Assembly (NCBI RefSeq): GCF_018687675.1
Contig: NZ_CP061302.1
Coordinates: forward strand, 1,252,192 to 1,316,191
Reading direction: 5' to 3'
DNA length: 64,000 nt
Source: Polynucleobacter sp. MG-Unter2-18
Lineage (GTDB): Bacteria; Pseudomonadota; Gammaproteobacteria; Burkholderiales; Burkholderiaceae
Position numbers and translations under genes: made by a program. This document shows positions 25,315 through 34,417 of the stretch, one piece after another (position 1 is the stretch's first letter; each line of letters begins with the position of its first letter). A model generated the notes under the pieces. The model had not been told where the DNA came from. It did no database searches and saw only the letters and a program-made list of their open reading frames with translations.

Positions 25315-26139
25315 GTGAATCCATCTTTTAAAAAAGAACTCATCATGGAAGTGTTCAGCACTCAACTGCCCCACTTAGTTGAGGAAATTGAACGCAAGGT
25401 TGAGGGAGCTAATAAGTCCAAAGCCTCCAACGAAGATGGTTGGATTGAGACCCCCATACCCACTCTGAGCAAACAAGGGGAAGTATTAGGCGATGAGGAG
25501 ATTAATCGCATTACCCAATTACTACTCTCTACCGAAGATGGGGCCTTTGAGCTGGCGATTACAGTACTCAAGACTCATGGGGTATCGATCAATTACATTG
25601 TCTTAGACCTCATACCCACTATTGCTAGAAGACTAGGCAAGCAATGGGAAGATGACACACTGAGTTTTGCCGAGGTATCAATTGGGGTTAATAAGCTTGA
25701 GCGGGTTATTCATAAGCTCGACTACCTTTTTCAAGTAACTCAATTAGAAAAACGAGGTGACCGCTCGATTCTGATCTCAAATTTTCCAGAATCACAGCAC
25801 TCTCTAGGCACACTTATTCTTTCTAATTATTTTATTCATTCTGGATGGCGTGTTTGTCGCCCGGAAAATAACAGTATCAAATCCATCAGCCGAGAGCTTG
25901 AGTCTAATAATCATGATGCTATTGCCATCTCAATATCTTGTGACGAGCAATTGGATCTGCTGCCAAATACTATTAGCTTTCTGAGGGGAAAATCTAAGAA
26001 CCCCAAAATTAAGGTACTGATTGGGGGTCCGCTCTATAATAGAGCGCCTGCAACATTTGATTGCATTCAGGCGGATATAAAAGCATTTACCCCTGAAGAA
26101 TCTGTTGAAAAATTAGAGCTTGTTCTCAGCCAAATATAA
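25315..26139 (+). CDS. aerR: AerR/PpaA-like cobalamin-binding antirepressor (copy 2, next to ppsR)
   Basis: A 274-residue protein with a helical cap containing RRLGKQWEDD (about 105-114) and a B12 Rossmann domain containing ESQHSLG (159-165; H162 the likely cobalt ligand) and LIGGP near residue 238. In Rhodobacter capsulatus AerR binds hydroxy- or adenosyl-B12 in response to light and alters CrtJ/PpsR binding. The gene lies immediately upstream of ppsR, the classical ppaA/aerR position. GTG at 25315 is used; the ATG at 25345 is an alternative start (264 residues). Paralogous to the gene at 311-1288. Confidence 0.87.
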   Translation: MNPSFKKELIMEVFSTQLPHLVEEIERKVEGANKSKASNEDGWIETPIPTLSKQGEVLGDEEINRITQLLLSTEDGAFELAITVLKTHGVSINYIVLDLIPTIARRLGKQWEDDTLSFAEVSIGVNKLERVIHKLDYLFQVTQLEKRGDRSILISNFPESQHSLGTLILSNYFIHSGWRVCRPENNSIKSISRELESNNHDAIAISISCDEQLDLLPNTISFLRGKSKNPKIKVLIGGPLYNRAPATFDCIQADIKAFTPEESVEKLELVLSQI

Positions 26140-26173
26140 AAATAATTATTAGAAAAATCGGTAAATAAACATA

Positions 26174-27598
26174 GTGACCAAAATTTTCAATTTAGCTCCA
26201 CAAGCAATCGATGCCTTAGATGTGCATCAAGCAGCTGCAATACTGTCGCTTTCAGTCGATCTTGTGTTTGTGATGAATAGCTCAGGCTTAATAGAGAATG
26301 TATTAAACGGCTCAAAGCCTATTGCCAGCAATACGCAGTCTTTAATTGGGAAAAATTGGCTCGATACGGTTGCTATTGATAGCCAACCTAAAGTCAATGC
26401 TCTTCTCAAAACAAGCGAGGATGAGTTAGAGCAAAAGTGGCGCCAAGTAAACCAATGGATTGAAGGATCGCCCTCTTTTCCAATTCAATTTAGTACGATT
26501 TTTTTTTCAAAAGAAAATAAGTTAGTTGCTATTGGCAAAGATCTCAGCAGCATCTCTTTGCTGCAGCAAAAACTGGTCGACTCTCAACAAGAAATTGAGC
26601 GTGACTATGCCAATCTTCTTGCAATACAAAATCGTTACGTCCAACTATTTAATAACATTGATCAAGCCTATTTAATAGTAGACAGCCAAACCCTAAAGAT
26701 TCTTGAGGTGAATAAATCTGCGGGCTTTTTGGTAGGTGACCTAAAGAAAATTCAGGGAAAACTATTTACTAATTTATTTCCTGTAAAAGATTATGAGGCT
26801 ATACAAACTTATTTAGCAGAATCAAAATCAGGAATTTTGCAGTCTCCTATCCAATCGACACTGGAGAATCTCAAAGAGAATGTAGAAATCTCTAGCGTCT
26901 TGTTGCGTGAGGGCAATCAAAATATTTGCCTAGTATCCATTAAGCCAAGATCGAAGAGTGTCCCGACTAACAATCTAAATGAGCAAACTACTTTGCTCAC
27001 ACAGGCCATTGAAGACTTTCAAGATGGTTTTATTGTGTGCAGTACTAGCGGCGTTATTTTGACCGCCAACAGTACCTTTGTTTCTATGTCTCAATCTGCC
27101 CAGAAAGAAAATATTCTCGGCAAGTCCTTGGAAATATGGCTAGGTAGAGCGGGAATTGATTTAAAAATTATCCTCGGCACCGTGCGCGAATATGGCTCGA
27201 TCAAAGACTATTCAACAACAATTACCGCCGATGATGGTAGCTCACCGCGAGAAGCCCAAATTTCAGCAGTCAGCTTTATCAGTGGAAAACTTTCAGCAGT
27301 TGGTATTAGCATTCATCTGATTTCGAAATCTGTACAGCAACCTAGCGCTAAATCTGAGAACCTAGGAAAGAATGCCAAGGAACTAACCCAATTAGTTGGC
27401 AAAGTTCCTTTAAAGCAAATCGTTACTGAGACCACTGACATTATTGAAAAATTATGTATTTTGGCTGCCTTAGATCTCACGATGTCCAACAGAGCCTCAG
27501 CAGCTGAATTACTAGGCTTATCTCGACAAGGTCTTTATATCAAAATGAGGCGTTTTGGCATTGTTGATAGTAATGCTGCTGAAGATATTGATGCCTAA
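26174..27598 (+). CDS. ppsR: Photosynthesis repressor PpsR/CrtJ
   Basis: PpsR is the aerobic/high-light repressor of bch, crt and LH genes and binds TGT-N12-ACA pairs. The 474-residue protein has three PAS-like regions (about 20-130, 155-260, 275-385) separated by a glutamine-rich coiled linker (about 128-155), and a C-terminal FIS-type helix-turn-helix NRASAAELLGLSRQGLYIK (about 439-457). C252 and C428 lie at places corresponding to the redox-active cysteines of Rhodobacter PpsR (C251, C424). GTG start at 26174, 34 bases after aerR, then crtA 6 bases downstream, so it is probably cotranscribed with crtADC. Confidence 0.94.
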   Translation: MTKIFNLAPQAIDALDVHQAAAILSLSVDLVFVMNSSGLIENVLNGSKPIASNTQSLIGKNWLDTVAIDSQPKVNALLKTSEDELEQKWRQVNQWIEGSPSFPIQFSTIFFSKENKLVAIGKDLSSISLLQQKLVDSQQEIERDYANLLAIQNRYVQLFNNIDQAYLIVDSQTLKILEVNKSAGFLVGDLKKIQGKLFTNLFPVKDYEAIQTYLAESKSGILQSPIQSTLENLKENVEISSVLLREGNQNICLVSIKPRSKSVPTNNLNEQTTLLTQAIEDFQDGFIVCSTSGVILTANSTFVSMSQSAQKENILGKSLEIWLGRAGIDLKIILGTVREYGSIKDYSTTITADDGSSPREAQISAVSFISGKLSAVGISIHLISKSVQQPSAKSENLGKNAKELTQLVGKVPLKQIVTETTDIIEKLCILAALDLTMSNRASAAELLGLSRQGLYIKMRRFGIVDSNAAEDIDA

Positions 27599-27604
27599 TT
27601 TCTC

Positions 27605-28297
27605 ATGACTAATCAGACAGCAGTATTAGCTTTAATCAATATTGCTGCTGGTTCTAGTGGATGGGGGCTATCACGCTATGTTCTGGGTAAATACCCCTTC
27701 GCTGGGTTGCAAGGCCTGCAATTTTGCAAAGTACTAGGCTCTGGATTTAACGGGGGATTTAGTACAAAACCAAGCCTCACAAAACAAGGCTTCTTTTGTG
27801 TATTTGATGAGCCTGAAAATGCAGCCGCTTTCTTAAAAAATGCTGCTATCTTGCGTGCATACCAAGATCACTCCAATGAAATGTTTACCGCCACACTTCA
27901 AGCCTACTCTAGCCGTGGTTCGTGGTCTTCATTTCCAATGCAAGACTTGGTAGCAAAACCGATAAGAGGCCCTATTGCATCTCTGACTCGAGCTTCAATC
28001 AGACCCACTAAAGCGATGCAGTTTTGGAGCAAGGCAAAGCCTGCTGAAGTTTCCATTAATCAGGCATCTGGAAAAATACTGACGGCTGGACTTGGTGAGG
28101 CACCCTACCTTCGCCAGGCAACCTTTACTATCTGGAATGATGAGCAGTCTCTAGATCGTTATGCGCAGGAAGGGGCTCATCTCGCAGCCATTAGAGCTGC
28201 ATACGGTAAGGACTATTTTTCAGAGTCCATGTTCACACGCTTTGTAGTCAATTCAGCTCAAGGTGTATGGCAAGGTAAGTATGTTGAAATCGCCTAA
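27605..28297 (+). CDS. crtA: Spheroidene monooxygenase
   Basis: CrtA adds keto groups at C2 of spheroidene or spirilloxanthin using oxygen, giving spheroidenone-type pigments typical of aerobic cells. The 230-residue sequence shows AAILRAYQDHSNEMFTATL and SRGSWSSFPM as in the family, and RASIRPTKAMQFWSK in the second half. Follows ppsR by 6 bases; crtD begins 17 bases before it ends. Its presence predicts ketolated carotenoids in this organism. Confidence 0.93.
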   Translation: MTNQTAVLALINIAAGSSGWGLSRYVLGKYPFAGLQGLQFCKVLGSGFNGGFSTKPSLTKQGFFCVFDEPENAAAFLKNAAILRAYQDHSNEMFTATLQAYSSRGSWSSFPMQDLVAKPIRGPIASLTRASIRPTKAMQFWSKAKPAEVSINQASGKILTAGLGEAPYLRQATFTIWNDEQSLDRYAQEGAHLAAIRAAYGKDYFSESMFTRFVVNSAQGVWQGKYVEIA

Positions 28298-29774
28298 GGT
28301 TCTTATTGTTGGAGCGGGTATTGGTGGTCTTAGCGCTGCTTTGACCTTATCCCATCAAGGTCTCGATGTCACGGTCATCGAGAAGAATGCAGGGCCAGGT
28401 GGAAAGATCCGCCAAGTGCAAGCAGGCAGTTCTTTCATTGACTCTGGGCCTACGGTCTTTACGATGAAATGGATCTTTGATGAACTCTTTGCAGATTGTG
28501 GAGAACATTTTGATTCAGAATTCGAACTTGAGTCACTAGACATTCTCGCAAGACATAGTTGGGGTGATGCTTACTTAGATCTCTACGCTGATAGCCAAAA
28601 AAGTGCTGATGCTATTGGTCAATTTAGTGGAGCACAACAAGCAAGGCAATTTTTAGAGTTTTGTAAAACAGCAAAAAAAGTTTATCAAGCACTCAAATCA
28701 CCTTTCATTGAGTCCCCTCGCCCTAGTATGATGGGAATGATGTCCTCTTTAGGGCTAGCAAAAAGTAAAGTGCTATGGGACATCGGCCCTTTTAGTAGCT
28801 TATGGTCAGCATTAGACAGCTACTTTCCTGATCCTCGTCTACATCAGCTGTTTGGGCGTTATGCAACTTACTGTGGCTCATCGCCTTATTTGGCTCCGGC
28901 AACCCTGATGCTGATTGCGCAAGTAGAAATGGAAGGTGTTTGGTCTATTAAGGGCGGAATGATCAAAATCCCCGAGGTCATTGCACGCTTAGCCCAAAAG
29001 AAACAATGCAACTTTAGATACAACTCGGAAGTCCAATCGCTGGATATTGCCGGGGATAAAGTAAAAGGTGTATTGCTCTCTTCCGGCGAATATCTTGAAT
29101 GTGATTACCTGATTTTCAATGGCGACATTAACGCCTTAAAGCATGGCTTACTGGGTGAACCAGCTAGTGAAGCGATTCCTAAAAATCTTCAACAGTCTGA
29201 CTCTCTATCTGCAGTCACTTGGTCAATGCAAGTTAAAGCATCCGGCTTCCCCTTAGTCAGACATAACGTTTTCTTTAATCAACCTTACCGAGATGAGTTT
29301 TCGGATATTTTTTCTCAGAATAAAATTCCAGAAAATCCAACGGTGTATATATGCGCTCAAGATAGAACGGATCACGCGATCGAGAGCGACTCACATGAAC
29401 GACTGCTTTGCCTGGTCAATGCGCCAGCAAATGGTGACAGTTCAACTTACGACGTAAAGGAAGTAGATCGATGCGAGCAAAAAATATTTTCACTCATGAG
29501 CCAATATGGTCTGCAACTTCAAAATCTGGAAATGACTCGAACGAGCCCTCAAGAATTCACCAAACTCTTTCCGGGTCGCGGAGGAGCTCTTTATGGTCAA
29601 GCAACTCATGGATGGATGAGCTCATTTCAGAGGCTCGGTTCTCAATCTCAAATCAGCAACCTTCTACTCACGGGGGGAAGCACGCATCCGGGTCCGGGAG
29701 TTCCCATGGCGGCTATGTCCGGTCGATTGGTGGCCGCAACCCTAATGGAACACCTCGGTTTGACCAAGCGGTAG
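28281..29774 (+). CDS. crtD: Hydroxyneurosporene/methoxyneurosporene desaturase
   Basis: CrtD desaturates the C3-C4 bond of 1-hydroxy or 1-methoxy carotenoids. The 497-residue CrtI-family oxidoreductase has the FAD motif VLIVGAGIGGLSAALTL at about 6-22, the DSGPTVFTM substrate-region motif and the C-terminal LLTGGSTHPGPGVPMA. It starts at ATG 28281 with AAGG in front, 17 bases inside crtA. It is distinguished from CrtI (31755) by its crtADC position and sequence. Its last 163 bases are overlapped by the crtC frame. Confidence 0.92.
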   Translation: MLKSPKVLIVGAGIGGLSAALTLSHQGLDVTVIEKNAGPGGKIRQVQAGSSFIDSGPTVFTMKWIFDELFADCGEHFDSEFELESLDILARHSWGDAYLDLYADSQKSADAIGQFSGAQQARQFLEFCKTAKKVYQALKSPFIESPRPSMMGMMSSLGLAKSKVLWDIGPFSSLWSALDSYFPDPRLHQLFGRYATYCGSSPYLAPATLMLIAQVEMEGVWSIKGGMIKIPEVIARLAQKKQCNFRYNSEVQSLDIAGDKVKGVLLSSGEYLECDYLIFNGDINALKHGLLGEPASEAIPKNLQQSDSLSAVTWSMQVKASGFPLVRHNVFFNQPYRDEFSDIFSQNKIPENPTVYICAQDRTDHAIESDSHERLLCLVNAPANGDSSTYDVKEVDRCEQKIFSLMSQYGLQLQNLEMTRTSPQEFTKLFPGRGGALYGQATHGWMSSFQRLGSQSQISNLLLTGGSTHPGPGVPMAAMSGRLVAATLMEHLGLTKR

Positions 29775-30691
29775 ATCCAGGAAATTATCTCTGGTGGTAT
29801 GTCGATGGTCTGAGTGACGATGGTCTTTATGGCTTTAGCATCATTGCTTTTGTTGGCAGCGTGTTCTCACCCTATTACGCTTGGGCCAATAAAAAGCAGC
29901 CCGCAAATGCAAATGACTACTGCGCTATCAATGTTGCGCTTTACACGACAAGTTCAAAATACTGGACTATGACTGAGCGAGCTCAGAATGCGATCAAGAG
30001 AACAGAGCATACTTTCACGATTGGCCCTAGTCATTTGCATTGGGAGAATGATGTTTTAACTATTAAGATTAAAGAGCGCGTACCTTTACTGGGGAGCAAG
30101 GTAGAGGGCACTATTAAGGTTTATCCAGATCAACTCTTTAATCAGGTTGTTGCATTAGATGATCAAGATAAGCATCGCTGGGGGCCGATCTCTCCGTCAG
30201 CAAGGGTTGAGGTGTCCTTTACTAAACCCAATTTAGATTGGAAAGGGAGCGCCTATTTTGACTCGAATGAAGGCGATGAGGCAGTCAGCCAATCGTTTAG
30301 CGAATGGGACTGGTCTAGAGCACACCTGAAGGATGGAAGTACAGCCGTTATTTATGATGTCCGCCAAAACAATGGTGCAGAGCGCATCATCGCCTCCAAA
30401 TTTAATCTCGATGGTACGGTTGAGCCCTTTGTAGCGCCAGAGAGAGTCTCCCTAAGAAAAACTGGCTGGGGCATCAAAAGAAATATGCGCTCAGAAAAAC
30501 CTCAGTCGATGGAGCTCTTAAATACCTACGAAGATACCCCGTTTTATGCGCGCTCCAGAATCCAATCCCATCTGCTTGGGGAAGAGGTCATTTCTATGCA
30601 TGAGACCCTCAACGTCAATCGCTTAAAGTCCAATATTGTCCAACTCATGCTACCTTGGAGAATGCCGAGAAACCCAACAATGATTTTTTAA
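29612..30691 (+). CDS. crtC: Carotenoid 1,2-hydratase (hydroxyneurosporene synthase)
   Basis: CrtC hydrates the end group of neurosporene or lycopene, the first step away from acyclic desaturation products. The conserved part begins FDQAVDPGNYLWWYVDGLSD, then IAFVGSVFSPYYAWA, and later WDWSRAHLKDGSTAVIYD. The last ATG, GTG or TTG in frame before the conserved region is ATG 29612, giving 359 residues and a 163-base out-of-frame overlap with crtD. The extra N-terminal stretch (about 48 residues, rich in G, S and H) has no family look. A non-standard start such as ATT at 29726 is possible. Ends 9 bases from convergent crtB. Confidence 0.9.
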   Translation: MDELISEARFSISNQQPSTHGGKHASGSGSSHGGYVRSIGGRNPNGTPRFDQAVDPGNYLWWYVDGLSDDGLYGFSIIAFVGSVFSPYYAWANKKQPANANDYCAINVALYTTSSKYWTMTERAQNAIKRTEHTFTIGPSHLHWENDVLTIKIKERVPLLGSKVEGTIKVYPDQLFNQVVALDDQDKHRWGPISPSARVEVSFTKPNLDWKGSAYFDSNEGDEAVSQSFSEWDWSRAHLKDGSTAVIYDVRQNNGAERIIASKFNLDGTVEPFVAPERVSLRKTGWGIKRNMRSEKPQSMELLNTYEDTPFYARSRIQSHLLGEEVISMHETLNVNRLKSNIVQLMLPWRMPRNPTMIF

Positions 30692-30700
30692 ACAGAGTTT

Positions 30701-31765
30701 TTAAGCTTGTTGCTGAGCGTTGGCGTGATAAGTTGCCGCTTTTCGGAGCTCGACTTTTTCAAGTAGCCCTACAACCCAAATTAATCTTTCCTCAACACTT
30801 CCAGTGTAATGAGCGTACGGCTCTTCTGGCCTAACGACATTAACCAAAAACTGTATCGAGGCGATCTGGCTGAAACTACGAGTCGGCTTAGCGGTAAAAA
30901 TAGCGGTTCTAAATGCCTTAACAAGTAAGAGTAGCTTTCTCTTTTTGGAGACTACGGCACGTCGAGAGACCGAATCATAGGCTTGTCGCTCTACCTGACG
31001 ACTGATTTCTGAGTAAATAAAGCTAGCAGCAGCAATTGCCGATCTACAGTTACGCGGCAAGCCAGAGAATCCAAAGGAAGAACGGCTGTAAAGGTCATCC
31101 GCGTAAGTAATCAGTCTTTTAACTACCCTGGATAATGCGGGACTAAATTGGGGATTAAGTAACCACTGATCCGGATCAATACCCTCCTCCTCAAGCCACT
31201 GCTTTGGCAAATAGAGTCGTTGATTTTTTGCATCCTCACCAACATCTCTAGCGATATTACTTAGCTGCATTGCTAGTCCGAGCTCACATGCTCTCTCTAA
31301 AACCGCACGATCTCTGACTCCCATAATTAAAGTCATCATGACACCTACGGTAGAGGCCACTCTTGCGGAATAATCACACAGCTCTTCTATTGTGTCGTAT
31401 TGCCTACCACTGCGATCCCACCTGAATCCCTCAACTAGAGCCTCTAATATTTCTCTAGGAATCAAGAATCGTTCAACGACTAAAGCAAGTGCTCTGTCTG
31501 CAGGGATATCAGCAGGAGTCTGCGCATAAATACAATCGAGTCGATACTCAATTTGCTTGATGACATCATCTGGCGCATTAGGATCATCTACCATGTCATC
31601 CAATAGACGGCAGAATGCATAAAGTGCAATGGCAGAATCCCGTATTTTGCTAGGCAATATACGTGAGGCAGAAAAGAACGACTTAGAGCCCTCCTTCATC
31701 AGACTTTCGCAAGTCTGCAGATCTTGCTGAAAACCAAATTCAGCGGTAATCGCTCTATCGTGCAC
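30701..31765 (-). CDS. crtB: Phytoene synthase
   Basis: CrtB joins two GGPP molecules into 15-cis-phytoene. Both aspartate-rich motifs are present: YAFCRLLDDMVDD near residue 55 and NIARDVGEDAKNQRLYLP near residue 188, with the RVASTVGVM segment between. The start is uncertain: TTG 31777 has no room for a ribosome site, whereas GTG 31765 has AAGG 12 bases upstream and is used here. Overlaps the crtI end; crtI-crtB is the standard order and terminates the puf-containing superoperon. Confidence 0.94.
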   Translation of the reverse strand: MHDRAITAEFGFQQDLQTCESLMKEGSKSFFSASRILPSKIRDSAIALYAFCRLLDDMVDDPNAPDDVIKQIEYRLDCIYAQTPADIPADRALALVVERFLIPREILEALVEGFRWDRSGRQYDTIEELCDYSARVASTVGVMMTLIMGVRDRAVLERACELGLAMQLSNIARDVGEDAKNQRLYLPKQWLEEEGIDPDQWLLNPQFSPALSRVVKRLITYADDLYSRSSFGFSGLPRNCRSAIAAASFIYSEISRQVERQAYDSVSRRAVVSKKRKLLLLVKAFRTAIFTAKPTRSFSQIASIQFLVNVVRPEEPYAHYTGSVEERLIWVVGLLEKVELRKAATYHANAQQQA

Positions 31766-33314
31766 GGCTATCTGCAACCTTAACAGGCTCGATTAATGAA
31801 TCTAGAGCTTTAGCTGACGACAGTACTCCAGGTATGCCAGCACCAGGATGGGTGCTTGCCCCAACCATATAAAGACCTTCAATATCTTCACTGCGATTGT
31901 GTGGTCTAAACCAAGCGCTTTGGGTTAGGAGAGGCTCCAATCCAAATGCTGCGCCCTTAAAAGACAAGAGTCTGTCTTTGAAATCTTCGGGAGTCATCAC
32001 AAAGGATTCCACTAGATTCTCTTCTAAGCCTGGCAATACCGTCTCTTCTAACATTGTTGCAATAGCCTGCCTATAGGGCTCAGCCTCTTTTTTCCAATCC
32101 GTTCCACTATCTAAATGGGGTACAGGAGATAAAACATAAAATGTGTCACAGCCCTCTGGCGCCAATCTGGGGTCAGTAGCGGTCGGGCGATGTAAGTAAA
32201 GACTGAAATCTTTTGCCAAGTGATGACGTTTAAAAATGTCCTCTAGCAATTCTTTATAACGCTTGCCAAGCAACATCATATGATGCGGGATTTGTGGATA
32301 CTGTTTCTTAGTTCCAAAATACCAAACAAATAAACTCATGGAATACTTTCCATTGTTTATTTTTCTATCTGTCCAAATTTTTCTATGCTGCGGCTCAATC
32401 AGATTTTTATAGGTCCATGCAGTATCTGCGTTTGACACCACCTTATCAGCGTAGATCACTTCCCCACTTTCTAAGGTGACCCCAGTGACCTTGCGATCAA
32501 CGATATTGATTTTCTTGACCGTGCTGTTATAACGAATAGAAACCCCAAGACCTTCGAGCAAGCCTACCAATCCCTTGACAATGGCGCCAGTGCCACCCAT
32601 CGCTGAATGCACACCCCACTTACTCTCTAGGGAGTTTATTAAAGCGTAGACAGCTGTTACTGAAAAAGGATTTCCACCAATCAGCAGAGGATGAAAGCTC
32701 ATTACCTCTCGCAGCTGAGGATCTTTCATATGCTTGGCTACTAGACTGTAGAGGGTTTCCCAAGCGCGCATTTTGATCAGACTGGGAAATGCCTTTGCAA
32801 GATCAGCTAGGTTGTCGAAGGCGACATCGCCTAACTCTTCAAAACCTAACTTATAACGGTATTTGGCATCTTCCAGAAAGCGTAAATAACCCGGCAAATC
32901 CTTTGGATTAAATTTACTGACCTCCCGCTTCATTTGCTCTAAATCGCCGGTGTAATTAAAGATCCGTCCATCAGCAAATCGGATTTGGTAGAAGGGATCC
33001 ATGGCTCTAAGATCAACATCATCAGCCATTTTTTTACCGCACATCTCCCACAACTCTTCCAATAGAAATGGTGCAGTAATAATGGTCGGGCCAGCATCAA
33101 AGGTAAAGCCATTCTTTTTATGAACGAATGCTCTACCGCCTGGACTCTCGAGTCGCTCTAATACTTGTACTTGATAGCCTTTTTTTGCCATGCGAATGGC
33201 GGAAGCTAGACCCCCGAATCCTGAGCCAATGACTAAAACACGCTCAGCATGATTGCCGTCATGAGGGTTTGTGATTTGCCCCGGAATCTTAAATAGATCG
33301 ACCTTTTGGTCCAT
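31755..33314 (-). CDS. crtI: Phytoene desaturase
   Basis: CrtI performs three or four successive desaturations of phytoene to neurosporene or lycopene using FAD. The 519-residue protein has VLVIGSGFGGLASAIRMAKK at about 26-45, FDAGPTIITAPFLLEELW, and the C-terminal YMVGASTHPGAGIPGVLSSA. ATG 33314 is preceded by AAAGGA. It lies 60 bp after pufC with a hairpin in between, so it is probably expressed by read-through. CrtC, CrtD and CrtA in the window can process either product to spheroidene or spirilloxanthin. Confidence 0.95.
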   Translation of the reverse strand: MDQKVDLFKIPGQITNPHDGNHAERVLVIGSGFGGLASAIRMAKKGYQVQVLERLESPGGRAFVHKKNGFTFDAGPTIITAPFLLEELWEMCGKKMADDVDLRAMDPFYQIRFADGRIFNYTGDLEQMKREVSKFNPKDLPGYLRFLEDAKYRYKLGFEELGDVAFDNLADLAKAFPSLIKMRAWETLYSLVAKHMKDPQLREVMSFHPLLIGGNPFSVTAVYALINSLESKWGVHSAMGGTGAIVKGLVGLLEGLGVSIRYNSTVKKINIVDRKVTGVTLESGEVIYADKVVSNADTAWTYKNLIEPQHRKIWTDRKINNGKYSMSLFVWYFGTKKQYPQIPHHMMLLGKRYKELLEDIFKRHHLAKDFSLYLHRPTATDPRLAPEGCDTFYVLSPVPHLDSGTDWKKEAEPYRQAIATMLEETVLPGLEENLVESFVMTPEDFKDRLLSFKGAAFGLEPLLTQSAWFRPHNRSEDIEGLYMVGASTHPGAGIPGVLSSAKALDSLIEPVKVADSRAR

Positions 33315-33334
33315 CACACTTCCTTTAGTGAAAT

Positions 33335-33365
33335 CCCCCTCTTACTCACAATGAACAAGAGGGGG
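33335..33365 (-). terminator. Hairpin between pufC and crtI
   Basis: A 9-bp perfect stem, CCCCCTCTT (33335-33343) with AAGAGGGGG (33357-33365), separated by 13 bases, follows the pufC stop by 8 bases. On the minus strand it is followed by ATTTCAC, a weak U-tract, then by the crtI ribosome site. It probably stabilises the 3' end of pufLMC mRNA or partially terminates, allowing lower crtIB expression. Confidence 0.55.
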
Positions 33366-33373
33366 TTACTACA

Positions 33374-34417
33374 TCAATTCTTAGAACTATGAATACTATC
33401 GGCCGGTTTAGTTTTGGCAGGAACAAGATATGGATAATCTTTGACCATGCTTTGTCCTAAGAGAGGCTTATTTACACCCTGATGGCAAGTGGCGCAATTG
33501 GCTTTGGCTACATCACCATCTGGTCCCTTACGGTTATCGGGGAAAGTAGATGCTAATGAATCTATATAGTTGGTATTTACATCTTTCAGCATCTGAATAC
33601 CATGCCAAGCTTGTATACGTTGTGGCGTACTCTGCTCCCAACTACTAAAGGCGCGACTGTTATGACAGTACGTACAATTGACCCCAAGAGAGTTCGACAT
33701 GTGCGACATCACGCCATACACACTCTCGGTACTTTGTAGAGTTGCTTTATGTCCATTAGGCAATGCATCACCCCCAATAACACGCGCTGCACCGGCACCG
33801 GCCACGAAGTAGCTTCCAAAGGTGTTATTAGGTAAGGAGGCATAGGCGCTACCTGCCGTTGGATCATTTTGACCATTCTTATTACCCAGCATATTACCGC
33901 CACGGTTTTCGACTGTATTGAACCAAACATTTTGCGGGATGTTATTACCACGGTGACAGGTATAGCAAGTTACACCTGTAGTTTTTACGTGATTATTCCA
34001 AGTGCCATTGATCTCTTGATTCATCAAGATCATTTTTCTAGCAACGGTCTTGGTGTACATAGAGTCATCGGCAAAGTTTTGAACGTTATGACAGTAAGCA
34101 CAACCTTCTTTAGGAGCAACCCAAGCGGTCATAGACACCATAAAAGCGCTGAACTGAGCAGCACTCAAGTTATTAAGCACCTTGACGTTCTTGTATACAG
34201 CACCAGCCTTGGGTCCATCGGCCGATGCTGGAATTCCTGCCGGCATTTCATTGAGCTTGGCCAGCTGAGCATCTGTTCTTGGATTATTAATCTCAGCCAT
34301 ACCAGTGCCTCGGAAGCCAGTTTGCTTTGATTCTATTGGCGGCCGCTCACATGCGGTCAGCATCAAGATGCCCAGAATTCCGAATACAACTGTTAATTTA
34401 TGACGTAGGTTCTTCAT
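33374..34417 (-). CDS. pufC: Reaction-centre tetraheme cytochrome c subunit
   Basis: PufC donates electrons to the special pair from the periplasmic side. The 347-residue lipoprotein has a signal peptide ending in the lipobox LTAC near residue 23 and four heme-binding motifs in order: CAYCH, CYTCH, CTYCH and CATCH. Start at ATG 34417 overlapping the pufM stop (ATGA) and preceded by TAGGAGAG; a longer upstream frame inside pufM is a shadow. Full tetraheme set is retained. Confidence 0.97.
   Translation of the reverse strand: MKNLRHKLTVVFGILGILMLTACERPPIESKQTGFRGTGMAEINNPRTDAQLAKLNEMPAGIPASADGPKAGAVYKNVKVLNNLSAAQFSAFMVSMTAWVAPKEGCAYCHNVQNFADDSMYTKTVARKMILMNQEINGTWNNHVKTTGVTCYTCHRGNNIPQNVWFNTVENRGGNMLGNKNGQNDPTAGSAYASLPNNTFGSYFVAGAGAARVIGGDALPNGHKATLQSTESVYGVMSHMSNSLGVNCTYCHNSRAFSSWEQSTPQRIQAWHGIQMLKDVNTNYIDSLASTFPDNRKGPDGDVAKANCATCHQGVNKPLLGQSMVKDYPYLVPAKTKPADSIHSSKN

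Noticed and set aside
33869..34330. 153-codon plus-strand frame opposite pufC
   Set aside because: Antisense shadow of a well-identified gene, without a ribosome site or recognisable domain.
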